Program-made: the position numbers and the translations under genes | Notes under the pieces: model-generated | Told to the model about the DNA's origin: nothing | What the model saw: the letters and a program-made list of their open reading frames with translations, nothing else | Database searches by the model: none | Shown here: piece by piece, positions 8,680 through 17,171 of the stretch | Layout of the letters: each line of letters opens with the position of its first letter | How positions within the stretch are numbered: position 1 is the stretch's first letter | From: Stenotrophomonas nitritireducens | Lineage (GTDB): Bacteria; Pseudomonadota; Gammaproteobacteria; Xanthomonadales; Xanthomonadaceae | Direction of reading: 5' to 3' | DNA length: 64,000 nucleotides | NCBI RefSeq assembly: GCF_001700965.1 | Contig: NZ_CP016756.1 | Location: 124,001 to 188,000, forward strand

Positions 8680-9447
8680 ATGCGTACGCTCTGGTTGCTG
8701 TTATGGCTGCCGCCCATGGCCGCTGCCAGCCCGTTGCTGCGCAATGAAGGGATTGCCACGACCGCACAGGGAGCGGTGAGCTACCGCGAGGTGCACTGGC
8801 AGCGCAGTGATGGCGAGGGTGCCCAGCGCTGGGTGCAATACCTGTGCCCGGACGGGCGCCCGTTCGCCAGAAAGCAGATGCCCGCCAGCGCGCAGCCAGC
8901 GGTGCGCGGCTACCAGCTGCAGGACCAGCGCAGCGGCCAGACGGCACAGGTACGCATCGCCGATGGCCGGGCCTGGATCGACTGGAAGGAGGACGCCGCG
9001 GCGCCACGCCGCAGCGGTCCGGTGGCGCTGCCGGCGGATGCTGTCGTCGATGCGGGTTTCGACGCTGCCGTGCGTCAACACTGGCAGACGCTGATGCGGG
9101 GTGAGCCGCTCAGCCTTCCGTTCCTGGTTCCCAGCCGCCAGCGCTTCTATCCGGTCAAGGTCCTGCACCGGGGCGCGGTGCGTTGGCAGGGCATCGCCGC
9201 CCAGTCCATCGAGGTCAGGCTGGACGCCTGGTACGGCGGCATAGCGCCGCGCTTGTCGCTGATCTATGCGGACAGCGACCGCCGACTGCTGCAGTTCCAG
9301 GGCACCAGCAACCTGCGCGATGCACGCGGAGATTATCCCACGGTGACGGTGCGCTTCAGCGAGCCCGCCTCGCCACGCTCGCTCGAGCAATGGCAGCAGG
9401 CCTGGAGCCAGTCGCTGGTCGCCAGCTGTTCCGTTACGCGCGAGTGA
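8680..9447 (+). CDS. Secreted protein of unknown function at the head of the lipid operon
   Basis: 255 residues from ATG 8680, with GGAAG 7 nt upstream. A short signal peptide (MRTLWLLLWLPPMAAAS) is followed by a soluble, mostly beta-predicted domain rich in Arg and Gln. I recognise no catalytic motif; the stretch LSLIYADSDRRLLQFQGTSN resembles the strands of periplasmic lipid-binding folds, but this is only an impression. Its position, divergent from rpoE-chrR and 82 bp before the desaturase, suggests co-regulation with the lipid genes and a role in the periplasm or envelope (inference). Confidence 0.7.
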   Translation: MRTLWLLLWLPPMAAASPLLRNEGIATTAQGAVSYREVHWQRSDGEGAQRWVQYLCPDGRPFARKQMPASAQPAVRGYQLQDQRSGQTAQVRIADGRAWIDWKEDAAAPRRSGPVALPADAVVDAGFDAAVRQHWQTLMRGEPLSLPFLVPSRQRFYPVKVLHRGAVRWQGIAAQSIEVRLDAWYGGIAPRLSLIYADSDRRLLQFQGTSNLRDARGDYPTVTVRFSEPASPRSLEQWQQAWSQSLVASCSVTRE

Positions 9448-9529
9448 AGCCGCAATTCGATCACGGCGGGCGCATCCAACGGGCGCCCTGCTACGTACAG
9501 ATCAACAAGCACCTCCCAGAGACACCACC

Positions 9530-10480
9530 ATGACCGCCGCCGCGCCCCTGCCCCGCCCCCGAGCGCGCCTGATCCGCACGCTGCAGCGCTGGTTCGATAC
9601 CGGCGCCGGCGAGCCCGCAACGATCGAGGCATCCGCCGGGATCGACTGGTTGCGCGCGGTCCCGTTCGTGCTGATGCACGTCGGCTGCCTTGCGGTGATA
9701 TGGGTGGGCGTATCCACCACCGCGGTGCTCGTGGCTGCCGCGCTGTATGCCGTGCGGATGTTTGCGATCACTGCCTTCTATCACCGCTATTTTTCGCACC
9801 GCACCTTCGAGGCACCACGCGCCGTGCAGTTCATCTTTGCAGTGATCGGCGCCAGCAGCGTCCAGCGCGGCCCGTTGTGGTGGGCTGCACATCACCGCCA
9901 CCACCATCGCCACGCTGACCAGCCGCAGGACCCGCATTCACCGCGGCAGGGCGGTTTCTGGCGCAGCCATCTGGGCTGGTTCCTGAGCAACGGTGCCTTT
10001 GCTACCGATCTGAAGCGCGTCCCCGATCTGGCCAAGTTCGCGGAACTGCGTTGGCTGGACCGTTTCGACACCGTCATTCCGCTGTTGCTGGCCGCCGGTC
10101 TGTATGGCCTCGGCGCCGTGCTGGAGCGCGTTGCTCCCGGCCTGCATACCTCGGGAATGCAGCTGTTGGTCTGGGGGTTCTTCATTTCCACCGTGCTGCT
10201 CTTCCATGCCACGGTCACCATCAACTCCCTCGCCCACCGGTTCGGCAGCCGCCGCTTCCAGACACGCGACGACAGCCGCAACAATTTCTGGCTGGCGCTG
10301 CTGACCTTTGGCGAGGGCTGGCACAACAACCACCATTTTTTTCCCGGCACGGTCCGCCAGGGCTTCCGCTGGTGGGAGCTGGACATGACCTGGTATGGCC
10401 TGCGCGCGATGGCCGCATTGGGGCTGGTGAAAGGCCTCAAGCCCATTCCGGAATGGGTGATGGCAAAGGCGGAGCACTGA
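9530..10480 (+). CDS. Acyl-CoA/acyl-lipid desaturase (delta-9 type)
   Basis: 316 residues, a membrane-bound di-iron fatty-acid desaturase. Three histidine boxes are present in the expected order: HRYFSH (residues about 85-90), HHRHHHRH (about 121-128) and HNNHH (about 265-269). Hydrophobic segments flank them (VPFVLMHVGCLAVIWVGVS; LLVWGFFISTVLLF). The family introduces a cis double bond into acyl chains with O2 and an electron donor. It ends one base before the start of the FAD oxidoreductase gene, so both belong to one transcript. In this operon it would supply unsaturated chains as substrates for the two CFA-synthase-like methyltransferases. Confidence 0.92.
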   Translation: MTAAAPLPRPRARLIRTLQRWFDTGAGEPATIEASAGIDWLRAVPFVLMHVGCLAVIWVGVSTTAVLVAAALYAVRMFAITAFYHRYFSHRTFEAPRAVQFIFAVIGASSVQRGPLWWAAHHRHHHRHADQPQDPHSPRQGGFWRSHLGWFLSNGAFATDLKRVPDLAKFAELRWLDRFDTVIPLLLAAGLYGLGAVLERVAPGLHTSGMQLLVWGFFISTVLLFHATVTINSLAHRFGSRRFQTRDDSRNNFWLALLTFGEGWHNNHHFFPGTVRQGFRWWELDMTWYGLRAMAALGLVKGLKPIPEWVMAKAEH

Positions 10481-10481
10481 C

Positions 10482-11759
10482 ATGCGCATCGCGATCATCG
10501 GCTCGGGCATCGCAGGTCTGGCCAGCGCCTGGTGGCTGGACGGGGAGCACCAGGTAACGTTGTTCGAAGCCAATGATTATCTTGGCGGCCATACACATAC
10601 CCACGACGTCGAGGTGGACGCAGTCCGCATGGCCGTGGACACCGGCTTCATCGTGTTCAACGAGCTGCACTATCCGTTGCTGACTGCCTTGTTCGATGAA
10701 CTCGGTGTGGCGTCCAAACCGACCACGATGAGTTTCTCCATGCACAGTGCGCGCAGCGGCGTGGAGTACAACGCCACCTCGCTCGACGGCCTGTTCTGCC
10801 AGCGGCGCAACCTGGTCTCGCCGCGGTTCTGGGGCATGCTTGCCGATCTGCGCCGGTTCTACCGCGACGCTCCCTCGCTGTTGTCTGAGCCAGAAGGCCC
10901 TTCACTGGGCCAATACCTGCGGCGCAAGCGCTACGGCGAAGCCTTCGTCGAGGAACACCTGCTGCCGATGGCCTCGGCGCTGTGGTCCTCGCCCACTGCG
11001 ACAATCATGGACTTCCCGGCGCGCTATCTGGTCCAGTTCATGGCCAACCACCAGATGCTGCAGGCAACCGGCCGCGCACCCTGGCGCGTGGTGGAAGGTG
11101 GCTCGGCACGCTATGTGGAAGCGCTGCGCCGGCGCTGGCAGGTCGAAGAACGCCTGCGTTGCGCGGTCAACAAGGTCGAGCGGCTGGCCCACGGTGTGCG
11201 CGTGCACAGCGTCGCCGGCATCGAGGATTTCGACCAGGTGATCCTCGCCTGTCACAGTGACCAGGCCCTGGCCTTGCTGGCCGATGCCGATCGCAGCGAA
11301 CGCGACGTGCTCGGCGCCATCCGTTATCAGCAGAACGAGGTGGTGCTGCATACCGATGCCACGCTGCTGCCGCGCAACCGCAAGGCGTGGGCGGCCTGGA
11401 ACGCACACGTGCCCGATGACCGTACCGCACCGTGCACCGTCAGCTACTGCATGAACCTGCTGCAGGGCCTGCCAGGCGACACCCCGTTGATCGTCACCCT
11501 CAACCGCAGCGCTGCCATCGACCCGGCCAAAGTGCTGCGGCGGCTGCAGTACGCGCACCCGGTGCACGATGGCTCCGCCGTCCGCGCACAGCAGCGCTGG
11601 GGCGAACTGCAGGGCCGGCGCAACACCTGGTTTGCCGGCGCCTACTGGGGCTGGGGCTTCCATGAAGACGGCATCCGCAGCGCCAGGCGCGTGGTTGATG
11701 CGCTGCGCTGCCACACCCCGCATCGCGCCGAGCAGCGCCACTCCGAGGTGCTCGCATGA
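10482..11759 (+). CDS. FAD-dependent oxidoreductase (amine-oxidase / desaturase-like flavoprotein)
   Basis: 425 residues with an N-terminal Rossmann fold (IIGSGIAGLASAWWLDG), then the typical FEANDYLGGHTHTH stretch and a C-terminal FAD-contact region (TWFAGAYWGWGFHEDGIRSA). Proteins of this type sit beside CFA-synthase-like and DUF1365 genes in many bacteria. In R. sphaeroides the singlet-oxygen regulon includes genes for methylated furan fatty acids, and a flavoprotein partner of the methyltransferase is part of that pathway; a similar role is inferred. The start follows the desaturase stop by one base and the end overlaps DUF1365 by ATGA. Confidence 0.88.
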   Translation: MRIAIIGSGIAGLASAWWLDGEHQVTLFEANDYLGGHTHTHDVEVDAVRMAVDTGFIVFNELHYPLLTALFDELGVASKPTTMSFSMHSARSGVEYNATSLDGLFCQRRNLVSPRFWGMLADLRRFYRDAPSLLSEPEGPSLGQYLRRKRYGEAFVEEHLLPMASALWSSPTATIMDFPARYLVQFMANHQMLQATGRAPWRVVEGGSARYVEALRRRWQVEERLRCAVNKVERLAHGVRVHSVAGIEDFDQVILACHSDQALALLADADRSERDVLGAIRYQQNEVVLHTDATLLPRNRKAWAAWNAHVPDDRTAPCTVSYCMNLLQGLPGDTPLIVTLNRSAAIDPAKVLRRLQYAHPVHDGSAVRAQQRWGELQGRRNTWFAGAYWGWGFHEDGIRSARRVVDALRCHTPHRAEQRHSEVLA

Positions 11760-12523
11760 GTGCCAGCGCGCTCTACTTCGGGCAGGTGATCCACCGCCGC
11801 CATCTGCCGCAGCCGCATGCCTTCCGTTATCCGGTGGCGCAGCTGCTGCTCGATCTGGATGAACTGGACGAGGTGTTCGACGGGCGCTGGCTGTGGTCAG
11901 TGAACCGCCGCAACCTGGCCGAGTTCCGCCGCAGCGACTACTTCGGCGATCCGGCGCAGCCATTGGCCGACGCCGTGCGCGATCACGCTGCCCCGCTGCT
12001 CGGCTATCGCCCGGCAGGCCCCGTGCGGCTGCTGACGCACCTGCGCTTTGGTGGGCACGTCTTCAACCCGGTCAGCTTCTACTACTGCTACCAGGCCGAT
12101 GGCACCACGCTGGACTGCATCGTGGCCGACATCACCAATACGCCGTGGAAGGAACGCCATGCCTACGTACTGTCGGTCGCCACTGCCGCGCATGAAGGCA
12201 ATGCGCTGCGCTGGCAGTTCGACAAATGCTTCCACGTCTCCCCCTTCATGCCGATGAACTGCCGCTACGACTGGCGTTTCAACGCGCCGGCGCAGGACCT
12301 GCGTGTGCATATGCAGGTGTGGAAGGACGGCATACGCCAGTTCGACGCCACCCAGCAGATGCAGCGCCGCCCGCTTGATGGTGGCGGCCTGGCCCGTGTG
12401 CTGGCGCTGTATCCACTGATGACGGTGCAGGTAGCTGCTGCCATCCACTGGCAGGCATTGCGCCTGTGGCTGAAGGGCAACCCTGTCTACGACCATCCGT
12501 CCCCCGCAGAGAAAACCCGATGA
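11756..12523 (+). CDS. DUF1365 family protein
   Basis: 255 residues. The opening SALYFGQVIHRRHLPQPHAF and the GHVFNPVSFYYCY stretch are typical for DUF1365. No signal peptide or membrane span is evident. The biochemical role is unknown; the gene is almost always linked to the FAD oxidoreductase before it and the CFA-synthase-like methyltransferase after it, and it overlaps both neighbours by four bases (ATGA). That translational coupling points to a stable complex or a shared lipid-modifying step (inference). Confidence 0.9.
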   Translation: MSASALYFGQVIHRRHLPQPHAFRYPVAQLLLDLDELDEVFDGRWLWSVNRRNLAEFRRSDYFGDPAQPLADAVRDHAAPLLGYRPAGPVRLLTHLRFGGHVFNPVSFYYCYQADGTTLDCIVADITNTPWKERHAYVLSVATAAHEGNALRWQFDKCFHVSPFMPMNCRYDWRFNAPAQDLRVHMQVWKDGIRQFDATQQMQRRPLDGGGLARVLALYPLMTVQVAAAIHWQALRLWLKGNPVYDHPSPAEKTR

Positions 12524-13776
12524 ACGAGATGAGCCCTTCGATCACCCTGCCCCGCCCAAGCGCGCTTGATCTGTTCCTGCGCCGGCGGCTGCTTGCGCAG
12601 CTGGCGCCGCTGCGTTCGGGACAGTTGCGCGTACGCGATGCCAGCGGCGAAGTGCTGCTGGGTGAGCCCGGTGCGCTGCAGGTCACGGTCACCATTGACA
12701 ACCCGGCGTTCTATCGCAAGGTCGCCGCACAGGGCAGCGTGGGCGCCGGCGAGAGTTACATCCACGGTGACTGGCACTGCGACGACCTGGTTGCGCTGGT
12801 GCGCTTGCTGGTACGCAACCGCGAGCTGCTCGACGCGATGGAACATGGGCCGGCACGTGTCGGTGGCTGGCTGCTGCGTGGCTGGAACCGCCTGCGTCGC
12901 AACAGCCGCGAAGGCAGCCGGCGCAATATCGCCGCCCATTACGATCTGGGCAATGACTTCTTCGCACTGTTCCTGTCACCGGACCTGATGTATTCCTCGG
13001 CGCTGTTCAGCAGCGACGAAGACACGTTGGAGGCTGCGTCCACCCGCAAGCTGGACCGCATCTGCCAACAGCTGAACCTGCAGCCGCGCGACCGCGTGGT
13101 GGAAATCGGCACCGGTTGGGGTGGCTTTGCCCTGCACGCCGCCAGGCACTATGGCTGCCACGTCACCACCACCACCATCTCGGCAGAACAGCACGCACTG
13201 GCAACCCAGCGTGTCGCGGCCGCCGGGCTGCAGGACCGCATCACCTTGCTGATGCAGGACTACCGTGACCTGCAGGGGCAGTTCGACAAACTCGTTTCCA
13301 TCGAGATGATCGAGGCTATCGGCGCTGAATACCTGGACGTCTACATGGCCACCCTGCAGCGCCTGCTGAAGCCCACCGGCGTCGCCCTGCTGCAGGCCAT
13401 CACCATCGAGGATCACCGCTATGAACAGGCGCGGTCCAGCGTGGATTACATCAAGCGCTATGTGTTCCCGGGCAGCTTCATCCCCTCCATCAATGCGATC
13501 ATCGCCGCCAAGACCCGCGCCAGCGACCTGCAGCTGATTGCCCAGCAGGACTTCGGCCACTCCTATGCGCTGACCCTGCGCGCCTGGCGCCGACGTTTCC
13601 TGGCGCAACTGCCCGCAGTACAGGCGCAGGGATTCAGCGCAGGCTTCTGCCGCTCCTGGGAGTTTTACCTCGCGTACTGCGAAGGCGGCTTCCTGGAGCG
13701 CTCCATCGGCGTCTCGCACCTGCTGCTGGCGCGCCCGGGTCATCGGCCAGACCACACTGCGATGGGCCGGAGCTGA
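12520..13776 (+). CDS. Cyclopropane-fatty-acyl-phospholipid synthase family methyltransferase
   Basis: 418 residues from ATG 12520, which overlaps the DUF1365 stop; the frame is open further upstream but that part duplicates the end of DUF1365. The N-terminal lipid-binding part (GSVGAGESYIHGDW) is followed by a SAM-binding domain with motif I VVEIGTGWGGFALH and the CFA-type segment DYRDLQGQFDKLVSIEMIEA. A C-terminal QDFGHSYALTLRAWRRRF completes the family pattern. CFA synthases add a methylene bridge to unsaturated phospholipid chains. This is the longer of two family members in the operon; the one at 15102 is more divergent, so the two probably make different products. Confidence 0.93.
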   Translation: MNEMSPSITLPRPSALDLFLRRRLLAQLAPLRSGQLRVRDASGEVLLGEPGALQVTVTIDNPAFYRKVAAQGSVGAGESYIHGDWHCDDLVALVRLLVRNRELLDAMEHGPARVGGWLLRGWNRLRRNSREGSRRNIAAHYDLGNDFFALFLSPDLMYSSALFSSDEDTLEAASTRKLDRICQQLNLQPRDRVVEIGTGWGGFALHAARHYGCHVTTTTISAEQHALATQRVAAAGLQDRITLLMQDYRDLQGQFDKLVSIEMIEAIGAEYLDVYMATLQRLLKPTGVALLQAITIEDHRYEQARSSVDYIKRYVFPGSFIPSINAIIAAKTRASDLQLIAQQDFGHSYALTLRAWRRRFLAQLPAVQAQGFSAGFCRSWEFYLAYCEGGFLERSIGVSHLLLARPGHRPDHTAMGRS

Positions 13777-13777
13777 C

Positions 13778-14323
13778 ATGCGCATGTGGGCCAACCTGCT
13801 CGGCAACCAACTGGTCTGGCTATGCGCCGTGGCCGGTGCCGGGCGCGGCTGGCAATGGCCGGCACTGCTGGCGGCAGCGCTCTATGTGGGCAGCCAGCTG
13901 GCCAGTTCGGCACAACCGCGCGTGGATCTGCGGCTGTTGGCGCTGGCCTTGGTCTGCGCTTGGCTGGTGGATGGGCTGGCAGCGGCCACCGGCAGCGTGC
14001 GCTATGCCGCCGCGCCGCTGGGTTGGGCACCACCGCCTTGGATAATGGCGCTGTGGGCGTCATTCGCGATGACCATCACCGGCTCGATGGCGTTTCTGCA
14101 ACGCCACACTTTACTGCCTGCGCTGTTTGGTTTGCTGCTGGCGCCACTTGCGTATCTTTCCGCCGCGCGCGGTTTCGACGCGGTGCGGTTCACGCCGCCG
14201 GCATGGCACGGCGTGCTCCTGCTCAGCCTGTGCTGGGGATTCGCCCTGCCCTTGCTCTGCGGCGCGGCGCGGCGTTGGTCACGCACTGCAACCTTTCGCC
14301 CTGCGGGTGGAGTGACGCCATGA
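13778..14323 (+). CDS. DUF2878 integral membrane protein
   Basis: 181 residues, five or so hydrophobic segments starting with LLGNQLVWLCAVAG, typical of DUF2878. It begins one base after the methyltransferase stop and its last codons overlap the next gene by ATGA. The function is unknown; gene order ties it to lipid modification in the inner membrane. Confidence 0.85.
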   Translation: MRMWANLLGNQLVWLCAVAGAGRGWQWPALLAAALYVGSQLASSAQPRVDLRLLALALVCAWLVDGLAAATGSVRYAAAPLGWAPPPWIMALWASFAMTITGSMAFLQRHTLLPALFGLLLAPLAYLSAARGFDAVRFTPPAWHGVLLLSLCWGFALPLLCGAARRWSRTATFRPAGGVTP

Positions 14324-15105
14324 AAGATCTGATCTGGGTGCTGGCCGCTGCCGTCGTGCTGATGGGCTTGGGTTGGCTGTGGCAACGCCGGCGCCGCAAT
14401 ATCGGCATTGTCGATGTGCTGTGGGCCTTGGGCTTGGCCATGGCGGCGGTGTTGCTGGCGCTGCTGGGCGACGGCGCAGCGCTGCCACGTATCGCGCTGG
14501 GTGTGCTGGCGGGGCTGTGGGGCAGCCGGCTGGCGCTGCATCTGTGGCACAGGGTGCGCAGCGAGGAGGAAGACGGGCGCTACCGCTACCTGCGCGAGCA
14601 CTGGCAGGGGCACCAGGGCAAGATATTCGGCTTCTTCATGGCACAGGCGATGCTGATCCTGCTGTTCGCGCTGCCCTTCATCGCGGTGGCGGTGAATCCG
14701 AACCCGCACATCCACGCCTGGCTTGCTGCCGCGGCAGCCGTGTGGCTGCTGAGCGTTGCCGGCGAATCCCTGGCCGACAGGCAACTGGCGCGTTTCCGCG
14801 CCGATCCGGCCAACCGTGGGCGCACCTGCCGCGACGGCTTGTGGCGTTACTCGCGACATCCGAATTACTTCTTTGAATGGCTGCACTGGTTCACCTACGT
14901 GCTGCTGGCGGTGGGTTCGCCACTGTGGTGGCTGGCCTGGGCCGGCCCCGTTCTGATGTACCTGTTTCTGCGTTATCTCAGCGGCATCCCCTTCACCGAG
15001 AAGCAGGCACTGCGCAGCCGTGGCGAGGACTACCGCGCCTACCAACGCAGTACGCCAATGTTTTTCCCCTGGTTCCCGCAGCCTTCCAAGGAGCACTCGC
15101 CATGA
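14320..15105 (+). CDS. DUF1295 (steroid 5-alpha-reductase-like) membrane protein
   Basis: 261 residues from ATG 14320. There are several membrane segments, and the conserved C-terminal region of the DUF1295/isoprenylcysteine-methyltransferase-like family is visible: DGLWRYSRHPNYFFEWLHW (about residues 179-197), then LSGIPFTEKQALRSRG. Relatives reduce or methylate lipid substrates, often with NADPH or SAM bound at the cytoplasmic face. ATGA overlaps on both sides (with DUF2878 and with the second methyltransferase) show tight coupling. A reductase step on the modified fatty acid is the most economical guess. Confidence 0.88.
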   Translation: MKDLIWVLAAAVVLMGLGWLWQRRRRNIGIVDVLWALGLAMAAVLLALLGDGAALPRIALGVLAGLWGSRLALHLWHRVRSEEEDGRYRYLREHWQGHQGKIFGFFMAQAMLILLFALPFIAVAVNPNPHIHAWLAAAAAVWLLSVAGESLADRQLARFRADPANRGRTCRDGLWRYSRHPNYFFEWLHWFTYVLLAVGSPLWWLAWAGPVLMYLFLRYLSGIPFTEKQALRSRGEDYRAYQRSTPMFFPWFPQPSKEHSP

Positions 15106-16175
15106 CCGACAGCGCATCGCTGCACCCCACCACGGATGCCGAGACCGGCATGGTGGCCTGGGCCGAACGTGGGCTTGTGCCCGATGCCGTACTGCGTGCA
15201 GGTATCCGCCACTTGTGCACGCTGCGTTTGCAGGAGGAAACCGAAGGTGGCGTCGAGGCGCAGTCGGAACGTTTCAGCCAGCGCATCGCCGAGCTGTCCA
15301 GCAGCCCGCTGGCATTGCATGTGGATGCGGCCAACCGCCAGCACTACGAAGTGCCCGCCGGCTTCTTCCAGGCCTGCCTCGGCAAACAGCTCAAGTACAG
15401 CAGTTGCTACTTCCCCACCGGCGAGGAGAGCCTGGACCAGGCCGAAGAGGAAATGCTGACGCTCTATGCGCAACGTGCCGGGCTGGGCGATGGCCAGCAT
15501 ATCCTCGAGCTGGGCTGCGGCTGGGGCTCATTGACGCTGTGGATGGCCAAGCACTACCCGAACGCGCGGATCACCGCCGTATCCAATTCCCACAGCCAAC
15601 GTGAGCACATTCTTGCCCAATGCGACGTGCGTGGCCTGCACAACGTCGAGGTCCTGACCTGCGATGTGAACCAGCTGGAATTCTCCGCGGCGCATTTCGA
15701 CCGCTGCGTGTCGGTGGAGATGTTCGAACACGTACGCAACTACGAGCGCCTGCTGTCGCGCATCGCGCAGTGGCTGAAGCCTGACGGTGCGTTGTTCGTG
15801 CATATCTTCGCCCACCGGACGCAGATGTACCCGTTCGAGACCGAGGGCGGCGACAACTGGATGGGCCGCCACTTCTTCACCGGCGGGCTCATGCCGTCAG
15901 CGGACACCTTGCTGCATTTCCAGCGTGACCTGCACCTGCAAAAACGCTGGCTGCTGGACGGCAGGCACTACCAGCGCACCGCCAACCTCTGGCTGGCCAA
16001 CCAGGATGCGGCGCGGGTGGAAGTAATGGCGGTGCTGGAGGCCACCTACGGGCAGGCTGACGCGAAGATCTGGTGGCAACGCTGGCGGATGTTCTGGATG
16101 GCCTGCGCGGAACTGTTCGGCTATGCGGATGGCCAGGAATGGCTGGTGGCGCACTATCTTTTCCGGCCCAAATGA
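15102..16175 (+). CDS. Second CFA-synthase-like SAM methyltransferase (UfaM-like candidate)
   Basis: 357 residues from ATG 15102, overlapping the DUF1295 stop by ATGA. It lacks the N-terminal lipid-binding part of the longer homologue and starts almost directly with the SAM domain region: KYSSCYFPTGEESLDQAEE, motif I ILELGCGWGSLTLWMAKHYP, then VSVEMFEHVRNYERLL. Near the C-terminus is LWLANQDAARVEV. This short form resembles the methyltransferases linked in R. sphaeroides to methylated furan fatty acids rather than classic CFA synthase. That assignment is inferred from architecture and operon context, not from an alignment. Confidence 0.88.
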   Translation: MTDSASLHPTTDAETGMVAWAERGLVPDAVLRAGIRHLCTLRLQEETEGGVEAQSERFSQRIAELSSSPLALHVDAANRQHYEVPAGFFQACLGKQLKYSSCYFPTGEESLDQAEEEMLTLYAQRAGLGDGQHILELGCGWGSLTLWMAKHYPNARITAVSNSHSQREHILAQCDVRGLHNVEVLTCDVNQLEFSAAHFDRCVSVEMFEHVRNYERLLSRIAQWLKPDGALFVHIFAHRTQMYPFETEGGDNWMGRHFFTGGLMPSADTLLHFQRDLHLQKRWLLDGRHYQRTANLWLANQDAARVEVMAVLEATYGQADAKIWWQRWRMFWMACAELFGYADGQEWLVAHYLFRPK

Positions 16176-16183
16176 GGTGCAGC

Positions 16184-16726
16184 ATGCGCAGTATTCCCCT
16201 GCTTTCACTATTGGCCGTGGCCCTGTTCGGCAGCGGTTGCAGCACCACCGAAACGCGGCCGCTGCCGCGCCCCGATTCGGTCGACGTGCCCCGCTTCATG
16301 GGCGACTGGTATGTGATCGCACACATCCCGTCACGGCCTGAACGCAAGGCCTTCGATGCGGTGGAGCGTTACGCGCTGCGCCCGAATGGGCGCATCCAGA
16401 CCACCTTCACTTACCGCAATGGCAGCTTCGATGCGGCGCAGAAGACAATGCATCCGATCGGCACGGTGGAGGCGCACGGTAGTGGTGCCATCTGGGGCAT
16501 GCAGTTCATCTGGCCGATCAAGGCGGAGTACGTGATCGCCTGGCTGGATGACAACTACGCGCAGACCATTGTTGCGCGCAGCAAGCGGGATTACGTCTGG
16601 TACATGGCGCGCACCCCGCAGGTCAGCGAAGCCGACTATCGAAGTGCCGTTCAGCGCATCCAGGCAATGGGCTATGACGTGAGCAAACTGCGCCGCGTAC
16701 CTCAGTCCAAGCGCACCTCGAACTAG
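16184..16726 (+). CDS. Lipocalin family outer-membrane lipoprotein (Blc-like)
   Basis: 180 residues from ATG 16184, chosen because GAGG lies 6 nt upstream; ATG 16172 overlapping the previous stop is an alternative. A lipoprotein signal peptide ends at a cysteine (ALFGSGC), followed by the lipocalin G-x-W motif in FMGDWYVIAHIP and the family's C-terminal YVWYMARTP strand. Blc-type lipocalins bind fatty acids or lysophospholipids at the outer membrane. As the last gene of the operon it may carry or repair the modified lipids. Confidence 0.88.
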   Translation: MRSIPLLSLLAVALFGSGCSTTETRPLPRPDSVDVPRFMGDWYVIAHIPSRPERKAFDAVERYALRPNGRIQTTFTYRNGSFDAAQKTMHPIGTVEAHGSGAIWGMQFIWPIKAEYVIAWLDDNYAQTIVARSKRDYVWYMARTPQVSEADYRSAVQRIQAMGYDVSKLRRVPQSKRTSN

Positions 16727-17171
16727 CTTGCTGGCGGGCACTTATCGCCCACCAATGGGCTACAGCGCCGCACTGCCGGGCCCGGCATTTGGCGACTGCG
16801 CGCAGCCGGGCCGCAACCGTTCATCTACGAGCGACAGTCCATAAGCCGATGTGCTCCCACGGCCCGCGCGGGTGTTCGCTTTCAAAGCCAGATGGCCGGC
16901 GCGAATCAGGGCCAAACGCCAATCGCAGGCGTGTTGCCCGCCGTGGCTTCCCGGCACCCGCTGCGCGCCCAGCCTGAACCCTCGCCGCACTTAACGGCGA
17001 AAACCGGCCTGCGCCGCCCCTGGTGGCCGCAGATTGGCGCCAACCCCCTGATATCTGGGACAATTGCCCTCGGCCACGCGCTCCCGGCCTGCTACAGCAT
17101 GGACCCGCATCGAGGCGGTCACCGCTCTGCTGTCCATCCACGGCTTGCCGCCGCTCTTTCCGGATTGTCAT
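16727..17171. other. Intergenic region, no gene seen
   Basis: 445 bp between the lipocalin and SDR genes. I see no convincing coding frame on either strand and no terminator with a T-run. The CTGATATCTGGGACAATTG stretch near 17050 is the most AT-rich part and could hold the SDR promoter. Confidence 0.4.
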
